Assembly (NCBI GenBank): GCA_016787895.1
Contig: JAEUTN010000011.1
Location: 1-64,000, forward strand
Direction: 5' to 3'
Length of the DNA: 64,000 bases
From: Bacteroidia bacterium
GTDB lineage: Bacteria > Bacteroidota > Bacteroidia > B-17B0 > Aurantibacillaceae
Below are positions 10,264 to 17,960 of this stretch, piece by piece. The position numbers and the translations under genes were made by a program. Below the pieces are notes generated by a model that saw nothing but the letters and a program-made list of their open reading frames with translations, did no database searches and was not told where the DNA came from. Each line of letters opens with the position of its first letter. Position 1 is the first letter of the stretch.

Positions 10264-10350
10264 CGGAGACTGAGAGATTCGAACTCTCGATACAGTTTCC
10301 CGTATACAAACTTTCCAGGCTTGCTCCTTAAACCACTCGGACAAGTCTCC
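10264..10350 (-). tRNA. tRNA-Ser (anticodon GGA)
   Basis: An 87-base minus-strand cloverleaf with acceptor stem GGAGACT / AGTCTCC, D-arm CCGAGTGG, anticodon stem CAAGC / GTTTG around loop CTGGAAA (anticodon GGA, reading UCC and UCU), a long serine-type variable arm, and T-loop GTTCGAATC. The discriminator is G and CCA is not encoded. A TAnnTTTG box sits 17 bases upstream and a strong terminator 11 bases downstream, so it is a single-gene transcript. Confidence 0.95.
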
Positions 10351-10366
10351 GTTTAAAAAAGGAAGG

Positions 10367-10374
10367 CAAATTTA
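10367..10374 (-). promoter_or_regulatory. Putative -7 box (TAAATTTG) of tRNA-Ser
   Basis: Minus-strand TAAATTTG matches TAnnTTTG and ends 16 bases before the mature tRNA 5' end. It lies in the short gap after the preceding ompA-like gene on the same strand. Confidence 0.55.
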
Positions 10375-10384
10375 CTAAAATTCC

Positions 10385-11068
10385 TTACTCTTTCATCACT
10401 TTTAAACTGGTCCTCCTGTTTTTTGCCTTGCCTGCATCTGTACCATTATCTGCAATCGGCTGACTTGAGCCATATCCCTTTGCGCTAATTCGGTTTGCAG
10501 CAATGCCTTTTGAGATAAGATAGTTTTTTACAGCTTCCGCCCTGCCCTGAGATAATATCTGATTGTCCTCTTCCTTGCCAACATTGTCGGTATGACCCTG
10601 AATTTCAACAACCATAGTGCTTTTGGCTTTTAGCACTTCCACCAAATTATTCAAGGCGGACGTTGAGTTTGGTTTTAAAGTCGTTTTTCCGGAATCAAAG
10701 TACACATTTTCCAAAACGAACTCTTTCGGCGGTTCGAGTTTGATCCTCACCTCATACTCCGCCTCCTTGTCAGGGGGAATGATCATTTTTGTATAATCCA
10801 CATCACTTGTAAAATTTTTGTACTTGAGCACATAAGTGGCATCTACCGGTATCAACAACTCAAATTTTCCGTTTGCATTCGTAAGAATCGAAAAGGTTGC
10901 TCTCGTTTTTTCATTCACTAACAAAATCACTTCATTGTTCAGGGGTTTTCCTTTAAAATTGGTGACCGTGCCCTTCAGCAAGGCCAATTTATCCGTAGGC
11001 GTGAGCGTTTGGGCTCTGAAAGAACCAAGGAAAGTGAGGAGACTAAAAATAATGAGTAGTTTTTTCAT
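10385..11068 (-). CDS. Small OmpA-family lipid- or peptidoglycan-anchored protein
   Basis: A 227-residue exported protein; ATG at 11068 gives the signal peptide KKLLIIFSLLTFLGSFRAQ, so the in-frame start at 11095 is not used. Residues about 28-110 form a carboxypeptidase regulatory-like/CRD fold (LLKGTVTNFKGKPLNNEVILL), and residues about 115-227 an OmpA domain with VYFDSGKTTLKP, VEIQGHTDNVG and NRRTSLKV. It resembles the C-terminal half of the PorE-like protein at 5.8-7.8 kb without the TPR and propeller. It likely binds peptidoglycan in the periplasm. It lies downstream of dnaB with a 63-base gap, so co-transcription is possible but functionally unlinked. Confidence 0.85.
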   Translation of the reverse strand: MKKLLIIFSLLTFLGSFRAQTLTPTDKLALLKGTVTNFKGKPLNNEVILLVNEKTRATFSILTNANGKFELLIPVDATYVLKYKNFTSDVDYTKMIIPPDKEAEYEVRIKLEPPKEFVLENVYFDSGKTTLKPNSTSALNNLVEVLKAKSTMVVEIQGHTDNVGKEEDNQILSQGRAEAVKNYLISKGIAANRISAKGYGSSQPIADNGTDAGKAKNRRTSLKVMKE

Positions 11069-11131
11069 TGGTGATAAAATAACTCTTAAAATCACAAAGC
11101 GTTACACACTTATTAATCAGGTAAAGAAGAT

Positions 11132-12715
11132 TTAGAACGGTGGTTCGTTTAAATCTTCGATATCGTTGCGTTTGATGACCTCACTACTCACATCATCCTC
11201 ACGGTCCCAGTTTTTTGAAACAACGGTTTTAGTGCCGGCCGATAAAAAGTCTTCGTTCTGCTGCAAGCCTCCCCCTGTGTTTTGGCTGTAAATCAAATCC
11301 TGACCCTCGCTGTAATCCAAATCGGCAAACTTGGCGTACTGACCAATAAAACGAAGTTTCACTGTATCCAATGCCCCGTGACGGTTTTTGGCAATGATGA
11401 GCTCCGCTTTTCCACGGGTGGGTTCGTTGTTCTCATCTACTTCCAAGCCATAGTATTCAGGCCGGTAAATAAACATTACCATATCCGCATCCTGTTCAAT
11501 GGCTCCCGATTCCCTTAAATCGCTCAACTGCGGTCGTTTGCTGCCTCCCGGGCGGTTCTCCACCTGGCGACTTAATTGAGACAAAGCTATGATGGGGATT
11601 TCAAGTTCTTTTGAAAGACTTTTGAGGTTACGGGAAATGTGAGAAATTTCCTGCTCACGGTTGCCCTTGGCATCAGCGCCTCCACTCATCAACTGAAGGT
11701 AGTCGATGATGATCAGTTCCACTTTTTGGTTTTCTTTCAAACGCCTGGCCTTGGCCCTGAGCTCAAATACAGAAAGGGCCGGGGTGTCATCAATGTACAA
11801 AGGGGCTACCGAAAGTTTTTTAATCCTCTCGTTAAGTTGAACAAACTCGTGGTTGTCCAGATTACCTTTTAAAATTTTATCCTGGGCTATTTCCGTCTCA
11901 CTTGAAATTAAACGTTTTACCAACTGAAGACTGCTCATCTCGAGACTAAAAATGGCCACCGGTTTATTGAATTCAACTGCCGCGTTTTTGGCCATGGACA
12001 CTACAAAGGCTGTTTTTCCCATACCGGGACGTGCCGCCAGAATCAAAAGATCGGATTTTTGCCAACCTCCGGTAATACGGTCAAGAGAGGTAAATCCACT
12101 GGGCACACCCAACAAACCTTCCTTTTGGTTGGAGGCCACCTCAATTTCAACAAGGGCCTTGGCAATCAGGGTACTCATTTTATCGTGCTGTTTACGCACA
12201 TTGGAATCCAGGATCTCAAAAATATTTTTGGTGGTTTCGTCAAGCAATTCAAACACATCGGTGCTGTCTTCGTACGCTACTTTAATGGTTTCGGTACTCA
12301 AACGAATCAATTCGCGTTGCAGGTATTTTTGGGCTACAATGCGGGCATGAAATTCAATGTTTGCGGCTGAGGCAATGCGGTTGGTGAGTGCACTCACATA
12401 GTACGCTCCGCCCACCAGTTCAAGTTCACCCGTGCGTTTTAATTCCTGTGTCACGGTAAGGATATCCACCGGTTCGGAACGGTTAAACAAAGCTACCATG
12501 GCGGCAAACACACGCCCGTTCTGTTCTTTGTAAAAGGCTTCTTTGCTGAGGATATCGATCACTGTGCTCAGGGCCTCACGCTCCAGAAGCATGGCGCCTA
12601 ACACCGCTTCCTCGAGTTCAACAGCCTGTGGTGGTAATTTTCCAATATCCCCGGAAACAGCGGGTGTTGGGTTAAGTAAACGTTTTCTGGTTTTATTTTG
12701 ATTATCTTGATTCAT
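11132..12715 (-). CDS. dnaB: Replicative DNA helicase
   Basis: The hexameric helicase that unwinds DNA ahead of the replisome. The 527-residue protein has the N-terminal DnaB domain (PPQAVELEEAVLGAMLLE, residues 28-130), the linker that binds primase, and a RecA-like C-terminal domain with Walker A AARPGMGKTAF (about 228-237), IIIDYLQLM as Walker B, and ALSQLSRQVENRPG. No intein interrupts the Walker A site. The C-terminal tail is acidic and variable, as is usual in Bacteroidota. ATG at 12715 follows a G-rich stretch without a recognised promoter box. Confidence 0.97.
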   Translation of the reverse strand: MNQDNQNKTRKRLLNPTPAVSGDIGKLPPQAVELEEAVLGAMLLEREALSTVIDILSKEAFYKEQNGRVFAAMVALFNRSEPVDILTVTQELKRTGELELVGGAYYVSALTNRIASAANIEFHARIVAQKYLQRELIRLSTETIKVAYEDSTDVFELLDETTKNIFEILDSNVRKQHDKMSTLIAKALVEIEVASNQKEGLLGVPSGFTSLDRITGGWQKSDLLILAARPGMGKTAFVVSMAKNAAVEFNKPVAIFSLEMSSLQLVKRLISSETEIAQDKILKGNLDNHEFVQLNERIKKLSVAPLYIDDTPALSVFELRAKARRLKENQKVELIIIDYLQLMSGGADAKGNREQEISHISRNLKSLSKELEIPIIALSQLSRQVENRPGGSKRPQLSDLRESGAIEQDADMVMFIYRPEYYGLEVDENNEPTRGKAELIIAKNRHGALDTVKLRFIGQYAKFADLDYSEGQDLIYSQNTGGGLQQNEDFLSAGTKTVVSKNWDREDDVSSEVIKRNDIEDLNEPPF

Positions 12716-12986
12716 AGAGGGGGGAGCAAAAATGCAAAAAAAAGCCTCCCTTTAAATTTACCGAACATGGCGTTCTTTTTATAAAATGTGCATAACTAAT
12801 CTTCACATGTCCAAGCTCTTTAAATCAGGCAGGTTCAGGGCTGCCTCCTTGTTCATAAGATGGAAAAGCAATTTTAAACACCAGATGTGTTAGGGAATTG
12901 TTAATTGTTTATCCTGTTTCATTTTCAAAGAATTAAACTTTAAATGCTTATCTATCCTTTTATTTGTACTTAATTTTTTTATTTCC
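12716..12986. other. 271-base intergenic region between dnaB and the dehydrogenase gene
   Basis: Divergent gap with no gene. A short stem AGGCAG / CTGCCT (12827-12846) is the only structure noticed. No exact TAnnTTTG box was found on either strand near the two starts. Confidence 0.4.
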
Positions 12987-13925
12987 ATGCGGGTACTTTT
13001 AGCCGATTCCAACCATGCGGTTTTACATGAAACGCTCATAAAAGCAGGTTTTGATTGCGATTTATTTTGGGACAAACCCGCGAATGAACTTGTGGAGCTC
13101 TTACCCGCTTATGAGGCACTTGTGATTCGAAGCAAATTTAAACTCGATGCCCCACTGCTTGAAAAATGCACGCGTTTAAAATGCATAGGTCGCGTAGGGG
13201 CCGGAATGGAAAACATTGATCAGGCCTTTGCAAAAAGCAAAGGCATTGTGTGTTTGAGTGTTCCCGAGGGAAACCGCGACGCTGTTGGGGAACACGCCAT
13301 AGGCATGCTGCTGATGCTGCTCAACAATTTGAAAAAAGCAGATGAAGAAGTAAGAAACGGTAAATGGATCAGGTCCGAAAACAGGGGCACCGAAATCATG
13401 GGAAAAACCGTGGGCATTATTGGCTACGGCAACACCGGAAAGGCCCTGGCTTCAAAACTCTCGGGCTTTGGATGTAAGATCCTCGCCTATGATAAATATC
13501 TGAAAGGGTATAGCGACCAGTTTGCACAGGAAAGCAGCCTGGAAAGGCTATATGAAGAATGTGATATCGTAAGTTTGCATTTGCCGCTAACAGCCGAAAC
13601 CAAGTACTTTGCAAACCAAGAGTTTTTTAGAGCCTTCAAAAAAAACATCTACTTTATCAATACAGCCCGCGGATCTTGTTTAAATACGGCAGAACTTATT
13701 CCTTTTCTGGATTCCGGAAAAGTAAAGGGCGCCTGCCTCGACGTTTTGGAATTTGAATCCCTTTCTTTTGAAAACAACACTGCCATGGAATCAGAAGTTT
13801 TCCGCTATCTGATTCAATCCACAAAAGTGGTTCTAAGTCCCCATATTGCCGGCTGGACCCACGAAAGCAATTATAAAATGAGCCGGTTTTTGGCTGAAAA
13901 AATGATTGCAGAACTTAAGCGCTAA
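12987..13925 (+). CDS. D-isomer 2-hydroxyacid dehydrogenase (phosphoglycerate dehydrogenase-like)
   Basis: A cytosolic NAD-dependent dehydrogenase of 312 residues. The Rossmann motif GIIGYGNTG lies at 143-151; catalytic Arg228 (NTARGS), the Glu near 255 and His286 (SPHIAGW) are present, with VGAGMENID at 70-78. It lacks the C-terminal ACT domain of many SerA enzymes, so it would not be serine-regulated by that route. Homologues are called phosphoglycerate dehydrogenase in Bacteroidota, but the substrate could equally be another 2-hydroxyacid, and no serC or serB is near. Its stop is one base from that of the convergent lipoprotein gene. Confidence 0.85.
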   Translation: MRVLLADSNHAVLHETLIKAGFDCDLFWDKPANELVELLPAYEALVIRSKFKLDAPLLEKCTRLKCIGRVGAGMENIDQAFAKSKGIVCLSVPEGNRDAVGEHAIGMLLMLLNNLKKADEEVRNGKWIRSENRGTEIMGKTVGIIGYGNTGKALASKLSGFGCKILAYDKYLKGYSDQFAQESSLERLYEECDIVSLHLPLTAETKYFANQEFFRAFKKNIYFINTARGSCLNTAELIPFLDSGKVKGACLDVLEFESLSFENNTAMESEVFRYLIQSTKVVLSPHIAGWTHESNYKMSRFLAEKMIAELKR

Positions 13926-13926
13926 G

Positions 13927-14382
13927 CTACTCGGTAAGGGTGTAGGTTAAAGTGGCTGTGTTGGTACGGTTGTTCTGCATATCAATCATGTACACCTCAA
14001 ATTTGAGATTTTTTGGTTTAGACGGATCCCTGAATTCCGCTTCGTTCAGGTAAATGTATCCTTGTATGGATTTGTTTTTGTAGTACCCGTCGGCCGGTTG
14101 AAGCACCACCCTTGAAAAGATAAGGTTAGTAAGGTATTTCCCTGAATCCGCGTTCCAAGCCAGAGTTTTGAAAATAAGATTAGGACCTTCATCGTTACGA
14201 TCACGGAACAAATCCCCGTCAGAATCTTCGTAACTCAATTTAAACATGGCTGAATCATAACCAGCCGGACCCACCTTTTTAAAATCAATGAATTCAATTT
14301 GTGGAATGGGGCCAATGGACTTTTTTTTGATGCAGGAAAATGCAAACACAAAAACAAGCAGAAAAGCAAGATACCTCAGCAT
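13927..14382 (-). CDS. Hypothetical lipoprotein
   Basis: A 151-residue protein with a short signal peptide and lipobox (FAFSC, Cys17), followed by lysines. The mature part contains SYEDSDGDLFRDRNDEGPNL, a Ca-binding-like acidic stretch, and beta-rich sequence ending in TATLTYTLTE. It resembles small uncharacterised Bacteroidota lipoproteins; no enzymatic motif is visible. It is probably outer-membrane anchored. It is divergent from the LuxE-like gene. Confidence 0.7.
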   Translation of the reverse strand: MLRYLAFLLVFVFAFSCIKKKSIGPIPQIEFIDFKKVGPAGYDSAMFKLSYEDSDGDLFRDRNDEGPNLIFKTLAWNADSGKYLTNLIFSRVVLQPADGYYKNKSIQGYIYLNEAEFRDPSKPKNLKFEVYMIDMQNNRTNTATLTYTLTE

Positions 14383-14437
14383 GGCATGAAATCAATACAT
14401 AAATTTACAAATTAATAAAGCAGACTTCAAGAAATTT

Positions 14438-15433
14438 GTGTTAAACCCCGAAAAAATAATCTCCGGCACCCTGAGCGAGGTAGATTTTACAAGGTATTGC
14501 CTGGAAATTTTCCAGTATCAGGTGAAGGAAAACGCGGTTTACCAAAAGTGGGTCAAGCTGCTTAAACGCGACGTTTCAGCTGTCCGGCAGATTCATCAGA
14601 TCCCTTTTTTGCCTGTTGAACTCTTTAAAACCCATAAAGTGGTTTGCGGAAAAGAATCAGAACAGGGTTTGAGCTTCAGCAGCAGTTCAACCACCTCACA
14701 AACACCTTCCAAACATTACGTAAGTGAGCCCGGAGTGTACCAATTGAGTTTTACACGGGGTTTTGAGTTGTTTTACGGCCAACCGCAGGACTTTTGTATC
14801 CTCGCTCTCCTTCCCAATTACCTGAGTCGCCAGGGGTCTTCACTCGTGTACATGTTCCGTCACCTTATTGAACAATCAGGTCATGCGCTTTCCGGTTTTT
14901 TTCTCGACGATACCAAAGAACTGCTCAGGAGAATCCAGCTCCTCAACAACACATCTCAAAAAGTATTGCTTTTGGGCGTTTCTTATGCCTTGCTTGATCT
15001 CTGCGAAATGGGACTGGAACTGGGGGAGAATGTGATAGTAATGGAAACCGGCGGTATGAAAGGCACACGCCGGGAATTGATGAAAGAAGAATTGCATGAA
15101 ACGCTGCGACTGGGATTAAAAGCCAAACACATTCACAGCGAATACGGAATGACGGAATTGTTAAGTCAGGCCTATAGTCAAAATGGCAACGCCTTTAAGG
15201 CTCCTCCCTGGATGCGTTTCCTGATTCGTGAAATTGAAGATCCCTTTCAATTGCAAACCCAACACCGAAGCGGAGGCATCAACGTCATAGATCTGGCTAA
15301 CCTGCACTCTTGCAGTTTTATTGCTACTCAGGACATAGGGCGGATAGACGAAAACGGTCAGCTGCAGTTGCTGGGGCGTTATGATAACAGCGATGTAAGG
15401 GGTTGTAACCTGATGTACGGAAGCGAAATTTAG
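14438..15433 (+). CDS. LuxE-like acyl-protein synthetase
   Basis: A 331-residue member of the LuxE/PaaK adenylate-forming superfamily. LuxE enzymes activate a fatty acid with ATP and hold it as a thioester before handing it to the LuxC reductase. The Ser/Thr-rich phosphate loop FSSSSTTSQTPSKH, the stretch HSEYGMTELLSQAYS and the C-terminal RYDNSDVRGCNL fit the family; Cys323, eight residues before the C-terminus end, matches the acyl-accepting Cys of LuxE. The start is GTG at 14438. No luxAB, luxD or luxC is adjacent, but a LuxC-like gene lies at 32-33 kb. It overlaps convergent pyrB by four bases. The acyl substrate is unknown. Confidence 0.82.
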   Translation: MLNPEKIISGTLSEVDFTRYCLEIFQYQVKENAVYQKWVKLLKRDVSAVRQIHQIPFLPVELFKTHKVVCGKESEQGLSFSSSSTTSQTPSKHYVSEPGVYQLSFTRGFELFYGQPQDFCILALLPNYLSRQGSSLVYMFRHLIEQSGHALSGFFLDDTKELLRRIQLLNNTSQKVLLLGVSYALLDLCEMGLELGENVIVMETGGMKGTRRELMKEELHETLRLGLKAKHIHSEYGMTELLSQAYSQNGNAFKAPPWMRFLIREIEDPFQLQTQHRSGGINVIDLANLHSCSFIATQDIGRIDENGQLQLLGRYDNSDVRGCNLMYGSEI

Positions 15434-16356
15434 TTCTGACGGCCTGCGAGTAAAAACATCACCGCCATTCTTACCGCCACTCCATTTTCTACCTGTTCAA
15501 GAATGATGGATTGTTTGCTGTCAGCCACATCGCTTGTGATTTCCACCCCTCTGTTAATCGGACCCGGGTGCATCACAATGATTTTTTTAGACAAACTGTC
15601 GAGTAAGTCTTTGTTTAAGCCATACATCATGGTGTATTCTCTCAGAGATGGGAAGTATTTGATGTCCTGACGTTCCAGCTGTATGCGCAGCATGTTGGCC
15701 ACATCGCACCATTCCAAAGCTTTTCGCAAATCAGGCTCTACCTCCACTCCCAGGGAAGTAATGTATTTAGGAATCAGGGTTTGAGGTCCGCAGACCTTTA
15801 CCTCGGCACCCAATTTCTGAAGACAGAAAATATTGGAAAGAGCTACTCTTGAGTGAAGGATGTCTCCCACGATCACCACTTTTTTTCCTTTTAAATTGCC
15901 CAGTTTCTCCTGCATGGAGAAAGCGTCTAGCAAAGCCTGGGTTGGGTGTTCGTGTGCGCCATCACCGGCATTGATGATTTTTGCGTTTACCCGCTTGGAA
16001 AGAAAGATGGCGGCTCCGGGGCTGGCATGGCGCATGACAATGATGTCCACTTTCATGGCCAGAATGTTGTTTACCGTATCCACCAGGGTTTCCCCTTTTT
16101 TTACGGAAGAATTGGAGGCTGAAAAATTAACCACATCGGCGCTCAGGCGTTTTTGTGCCAATTCAAAAGAGAGGCGTGTGCGGGTGGAGTTTTCAAAAAA
16201 GAGGTTAGCTACTGTAATGTCCCTTAGTGAGGGCACTTTTTTAATGGGGCGATTGAGAACTTCCTTGAAATTTTTTGCGGTGCTGAGAATGAGTTCGATG
16301 TCGGGTTTGCTGAGTTGTTTTATTCCTAAAAGGTGGTTGACACTTAAGCTGCTCAT
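15430..16356 (-). CDS. pyrB: Aspartate carbamoyltransferase catalytic subunit
   Basis: Joins carbamoyl phosphate and aspartate in pyrimidine synthesis. The 308-residue protein has the carbamoyl-phosphate motif STRTR at 57-61, the HPTQALLD motif and the C-terminal MHPGPINRGVEI. No pyrI regulatory chain is in the window. It is last in a minus-strand operon after pyrR and a DinB-family gene, with a 59-base gap from the latter. Length and motifs are normal. Confidence 0.96.
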   Translation of the reverse strand: MSSLSVNHLLGIKQLSKPDIELILSTAKNFKEVLNRPIKKVPSLRDITVANLFFENSTRTRLSFELAQKRLSADVVNFSASNSSVKKGETLVDTVNNILAMKVDIIVMRHASPGAAIFLSKRVNAKIINAGDGAHEHPTQALLDAFSMQEKLGNLKGKKVVIVGDILHSRVALSNIFCLQKLGAEVKVCGPQTLIPKYITSLGVEVEPDLRKALEWCDVANMLRIQLERQDIKYFPSLREYTMMYGLNKDLLDSLSKKIIVMHPGPINRGVEITSDVADSKQSIILEQVENGVAVRMAVMFLLAGRQN

Positions 16357-16415
16357 TCTTTCTGAAACTTTGGTTTCAAAAGCTAAAAGTAACGATAAAA
16401 TTCAGATTACGGAAT

Positions 16416-16925
16416 TTATTTTAGATATCGTTCTTTCAATACCTCCAGATGATGCGCCAAATGCCCGCAGATGGCGAAACCCAGAGCGTTTACCGAAATG
16501 GAGCCTGCAGGAACCTCACCCCGCTTCTGCAGCGCGCGTTCAGAAAAACCCCTGTACAAAGAAATGCTGGCCAACCTCACACTTTTTAATTCCTCCAAAA
16601 TGGCTTCAGGTGTTCTGGCATTGGCTTCAGAATTTTCAGCATAGGTGTTTTCATCAAAAGAGGGCAACACCTGCGATTCTCCTCTGGCAAAGGCCATTGC
16701 TCTGTATGCAAACACACGTTCGGTATCAATGGTATGAACCAACAGTTCTTTCACTGTCCATTTTCCGGGCGCATAAGCGAAATTCCATTTATCTGAAGGA
16801 ATGGCCTGTAAAACCTTCATACTTCCGGCCAAACTTGAGTCAAGCGCCGCCAGTACTGTATCTTCCTTCACTTTTGAAATGTAGGTTTCGAGGTAAGGAT
16901 AGTAGTCGTTTTTACCTGGACGCAT
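16416..16925 (-). CDS. DinB-family protein
   Basis: A 169-residue four-helix DinB/YfiT-like protein. The metal-ligand histidines are seen in LLVHTIDTERVFAYR and in the C-terminal GHLAHHLEVLKERY, the usual three-His pattern. Members are often metal-dependent thiol transferases or of unknown role. The start codon overlaps the last base of the pyrR stop, and pyrB follows, so it is translated with pyrimidine genes; whether this has meaning for nucleotide metabolism is unclear. Confidence 0.82.
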   Translation of the reverse strand: MRPGKNDYYPYLETYISKVKEDTVLAALDSSLAGSMKVLQAIPSDKWNFAYAPGKWTVKELLVHTIDTERVFAYRAMAFARGESQVLPSFDENTYAENSEANARTPEAILEELKSVRLASISLYRGFSERALQKRGEVPAGSISVNALGFAICGHLAHHLEVLKERYLK

Positions 16926-17458
16926 TATTTGTCAACTAAGGTTACCCGGTCTTTTCCTTCGGTTTCTTTCCATTCCACTTTTACGTTTTGGGAGGAAATC
17001 GAATCCACTTTGATGCCCGTGTATTTGGCTTGAATGGGCACATGGCGTGAAAACCGGCGATCCACCAACACCATCAGTTCAATGTCTTTTGGGCGCCCGA
17101 AATCAATCAAAGCATCCAATCCGGCACGAATAGTGCGTCCGGTAAACAACACATCGTCTACCAGCACCACGTTTTTATCTTCAATTAAAAAATCAATATT
17201 GGTTTTGCTGGGGATGAGTTCTTTTTTTCTGAAATCGTCCCTGTGAAAAGTAATGTCGAGATCCCCGCACAAAATGCTATTGGTTTTTAATATGCTTTTC
17301 AACTCTTTTTGTATGCGCCGGGCAAGGTAAATTCCCCTGGGCTGCAAACCAATAATTACAGATTCACTGAAATCGTTGTGCACCTCAATCAATTGATGAC
17401 ACAATCGTTTTAAGGTGATATCAAAAAGCGTTTTTTCGAGGAGAATTTTTGTTTTCAC
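16925..17458 (-). CDS. pyrR: PyrR pyrimidine operon regulator / uracil phosphoribosyltransferase
   Basis: A 177-residue PRTase-fold protein. In Bacillus, PyrR binds pyr mRNA with UMP to cause attenuation and also has uracil phosphoribosyltransferase activity. The PRPP loop VVLVDDVLFTGRTIRAG is at about 97-113, with GLQPRGIYLARRI near the N-terminus and the DITFHRDD loop. It precedes the DinB gene and pyrB on the same strand. No PyrR-type anti-antiterminator could be recognised upstream, so the mode of regulation here is open. Confidence 0.93.
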   Translation of the reverse strand: MKTKILLEKTLFDITLKRLCHQLIEVHNDFSESVIIGLQPRGIYLARRIQKELKSILKTNSILCGDLDITFHRDDFRKKELIPSKTNIDFLIEDKNVVLVDDVLFTGRTIRAGLDALIDFGRPKDIELMVLVDRRFSRHVPIQAKYTGIKVDSISSQNVKVEWKETEGKDRVTLVDK

Positions 17459-17487
17459 AGCCGGTATTGAAACTTTAAAGGTATTAA

Positions 17488-17940
17488 TTATTCCTTGGTT
17501 TTACTATCGATAAGTAGGGTGACCGGCCCTGAATTCAGCAATTCAATTTGCATGTTTGCACCAAATACCCCGGTTTGAATTTTTGTGTCCATCAGGTTTT
17601 GTGTCGCCAATACAAATGAATTGTACAAGGATTCGGCCTGCTCAGGTTTTGCAGCGGTAATGAAGGATGGGCGATTGCCTTTACGGGTAGAGGCATGCAG
17701 GGTAAACTGACTTACAATCAGGAGTTCGCCTTGTATGTCTTTTACACTCCGGTTCATTTTCCCTTCCTCGTCCTCAAAAATTCTCAAATTCACCAATTTG
17801 CCTGACAAATAAACAATATCGTCCGGGGTATCGGCCGATTCAATGCCCACAAACACCAGCAAACCCTTTTGTATGGAAGCATGTAATTTTTCGGCTATCC
17901 TCACGTTCGCGTAGTTAACCCTTTGAATTAAAAGTCTCAT
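17488..17940 (-). CDS. dtd: D-aminoacyl-tRNA deacylase
   Basis: Removes D-amino acids mischarged on tRNA. The 150-residue protein has the cross-subunit active-site motifs SQFTL (77-81) with catalytic Thr80 and NSGPVT (136-141). It is the first gene of a likely minus-strand operon, with pyrR starting 29 bases after its stop. Its ATG is only two bases from the in-frame ATG of the divergent lipoprotein gene, so its promoter must sit inside that neighbouring gene. Confidence 0.95.
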   Translation of the reverse strand: MRLLIQRVNYANVRIAEKLHASIQKGLLVFVGIESADTPDDIVYLSGKLVNLRIFEDEEGKMNRSVKDIQGELLIVSQFTLHASTRKGNRPSFITAAKPEQAESLYNSFVLATQNLMDTKIQTGVFGANMQIELLNSGPVTLLIDSKTKE

Positions 17941-17947
17941 TTATGCT

Positions 17948-17955
17948 TACCTTTG
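17948..17955 (+). promoter_or_regulatory. Putative -7 box (TACCTTTG) of the lipoprotein gene
   Basis: An exact TAnnTTTG match lies between the first ATG (17943) and a GTG at 17961 of the lipoprotein frame. If used, the ATG is not transcribed and the GTG, five bases past the box, would begin a leaderless or nearly leaderless mRNA. Confidence 0.4.
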
Positions 17956-17960
17956 TTGCA

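Noticed and set aside
10264..10350. Integrated element at tRNA-Ser
   Set aside because: No integrase gene and no second copy of the tRNA 3' end were found in the window.
10120..10356. Two short open frames over the tRNA and hairpins
   Set aside because: They overlap tRNA-Ser(GGA) and the terminators on both strands; the structured RNA explains the sequence.
14438..15433. A lux operon
   Set aside because: LuxE- and LuxC-like genes are 17 kb apart on opposite strands and no luciferase gene is present.
15860..16939. A 359-codon plus-strand open frame
   Set aside because: It lies fully antisense to pyrB and the DinB gene; its sequence is low in signal and has no domain resemblance.
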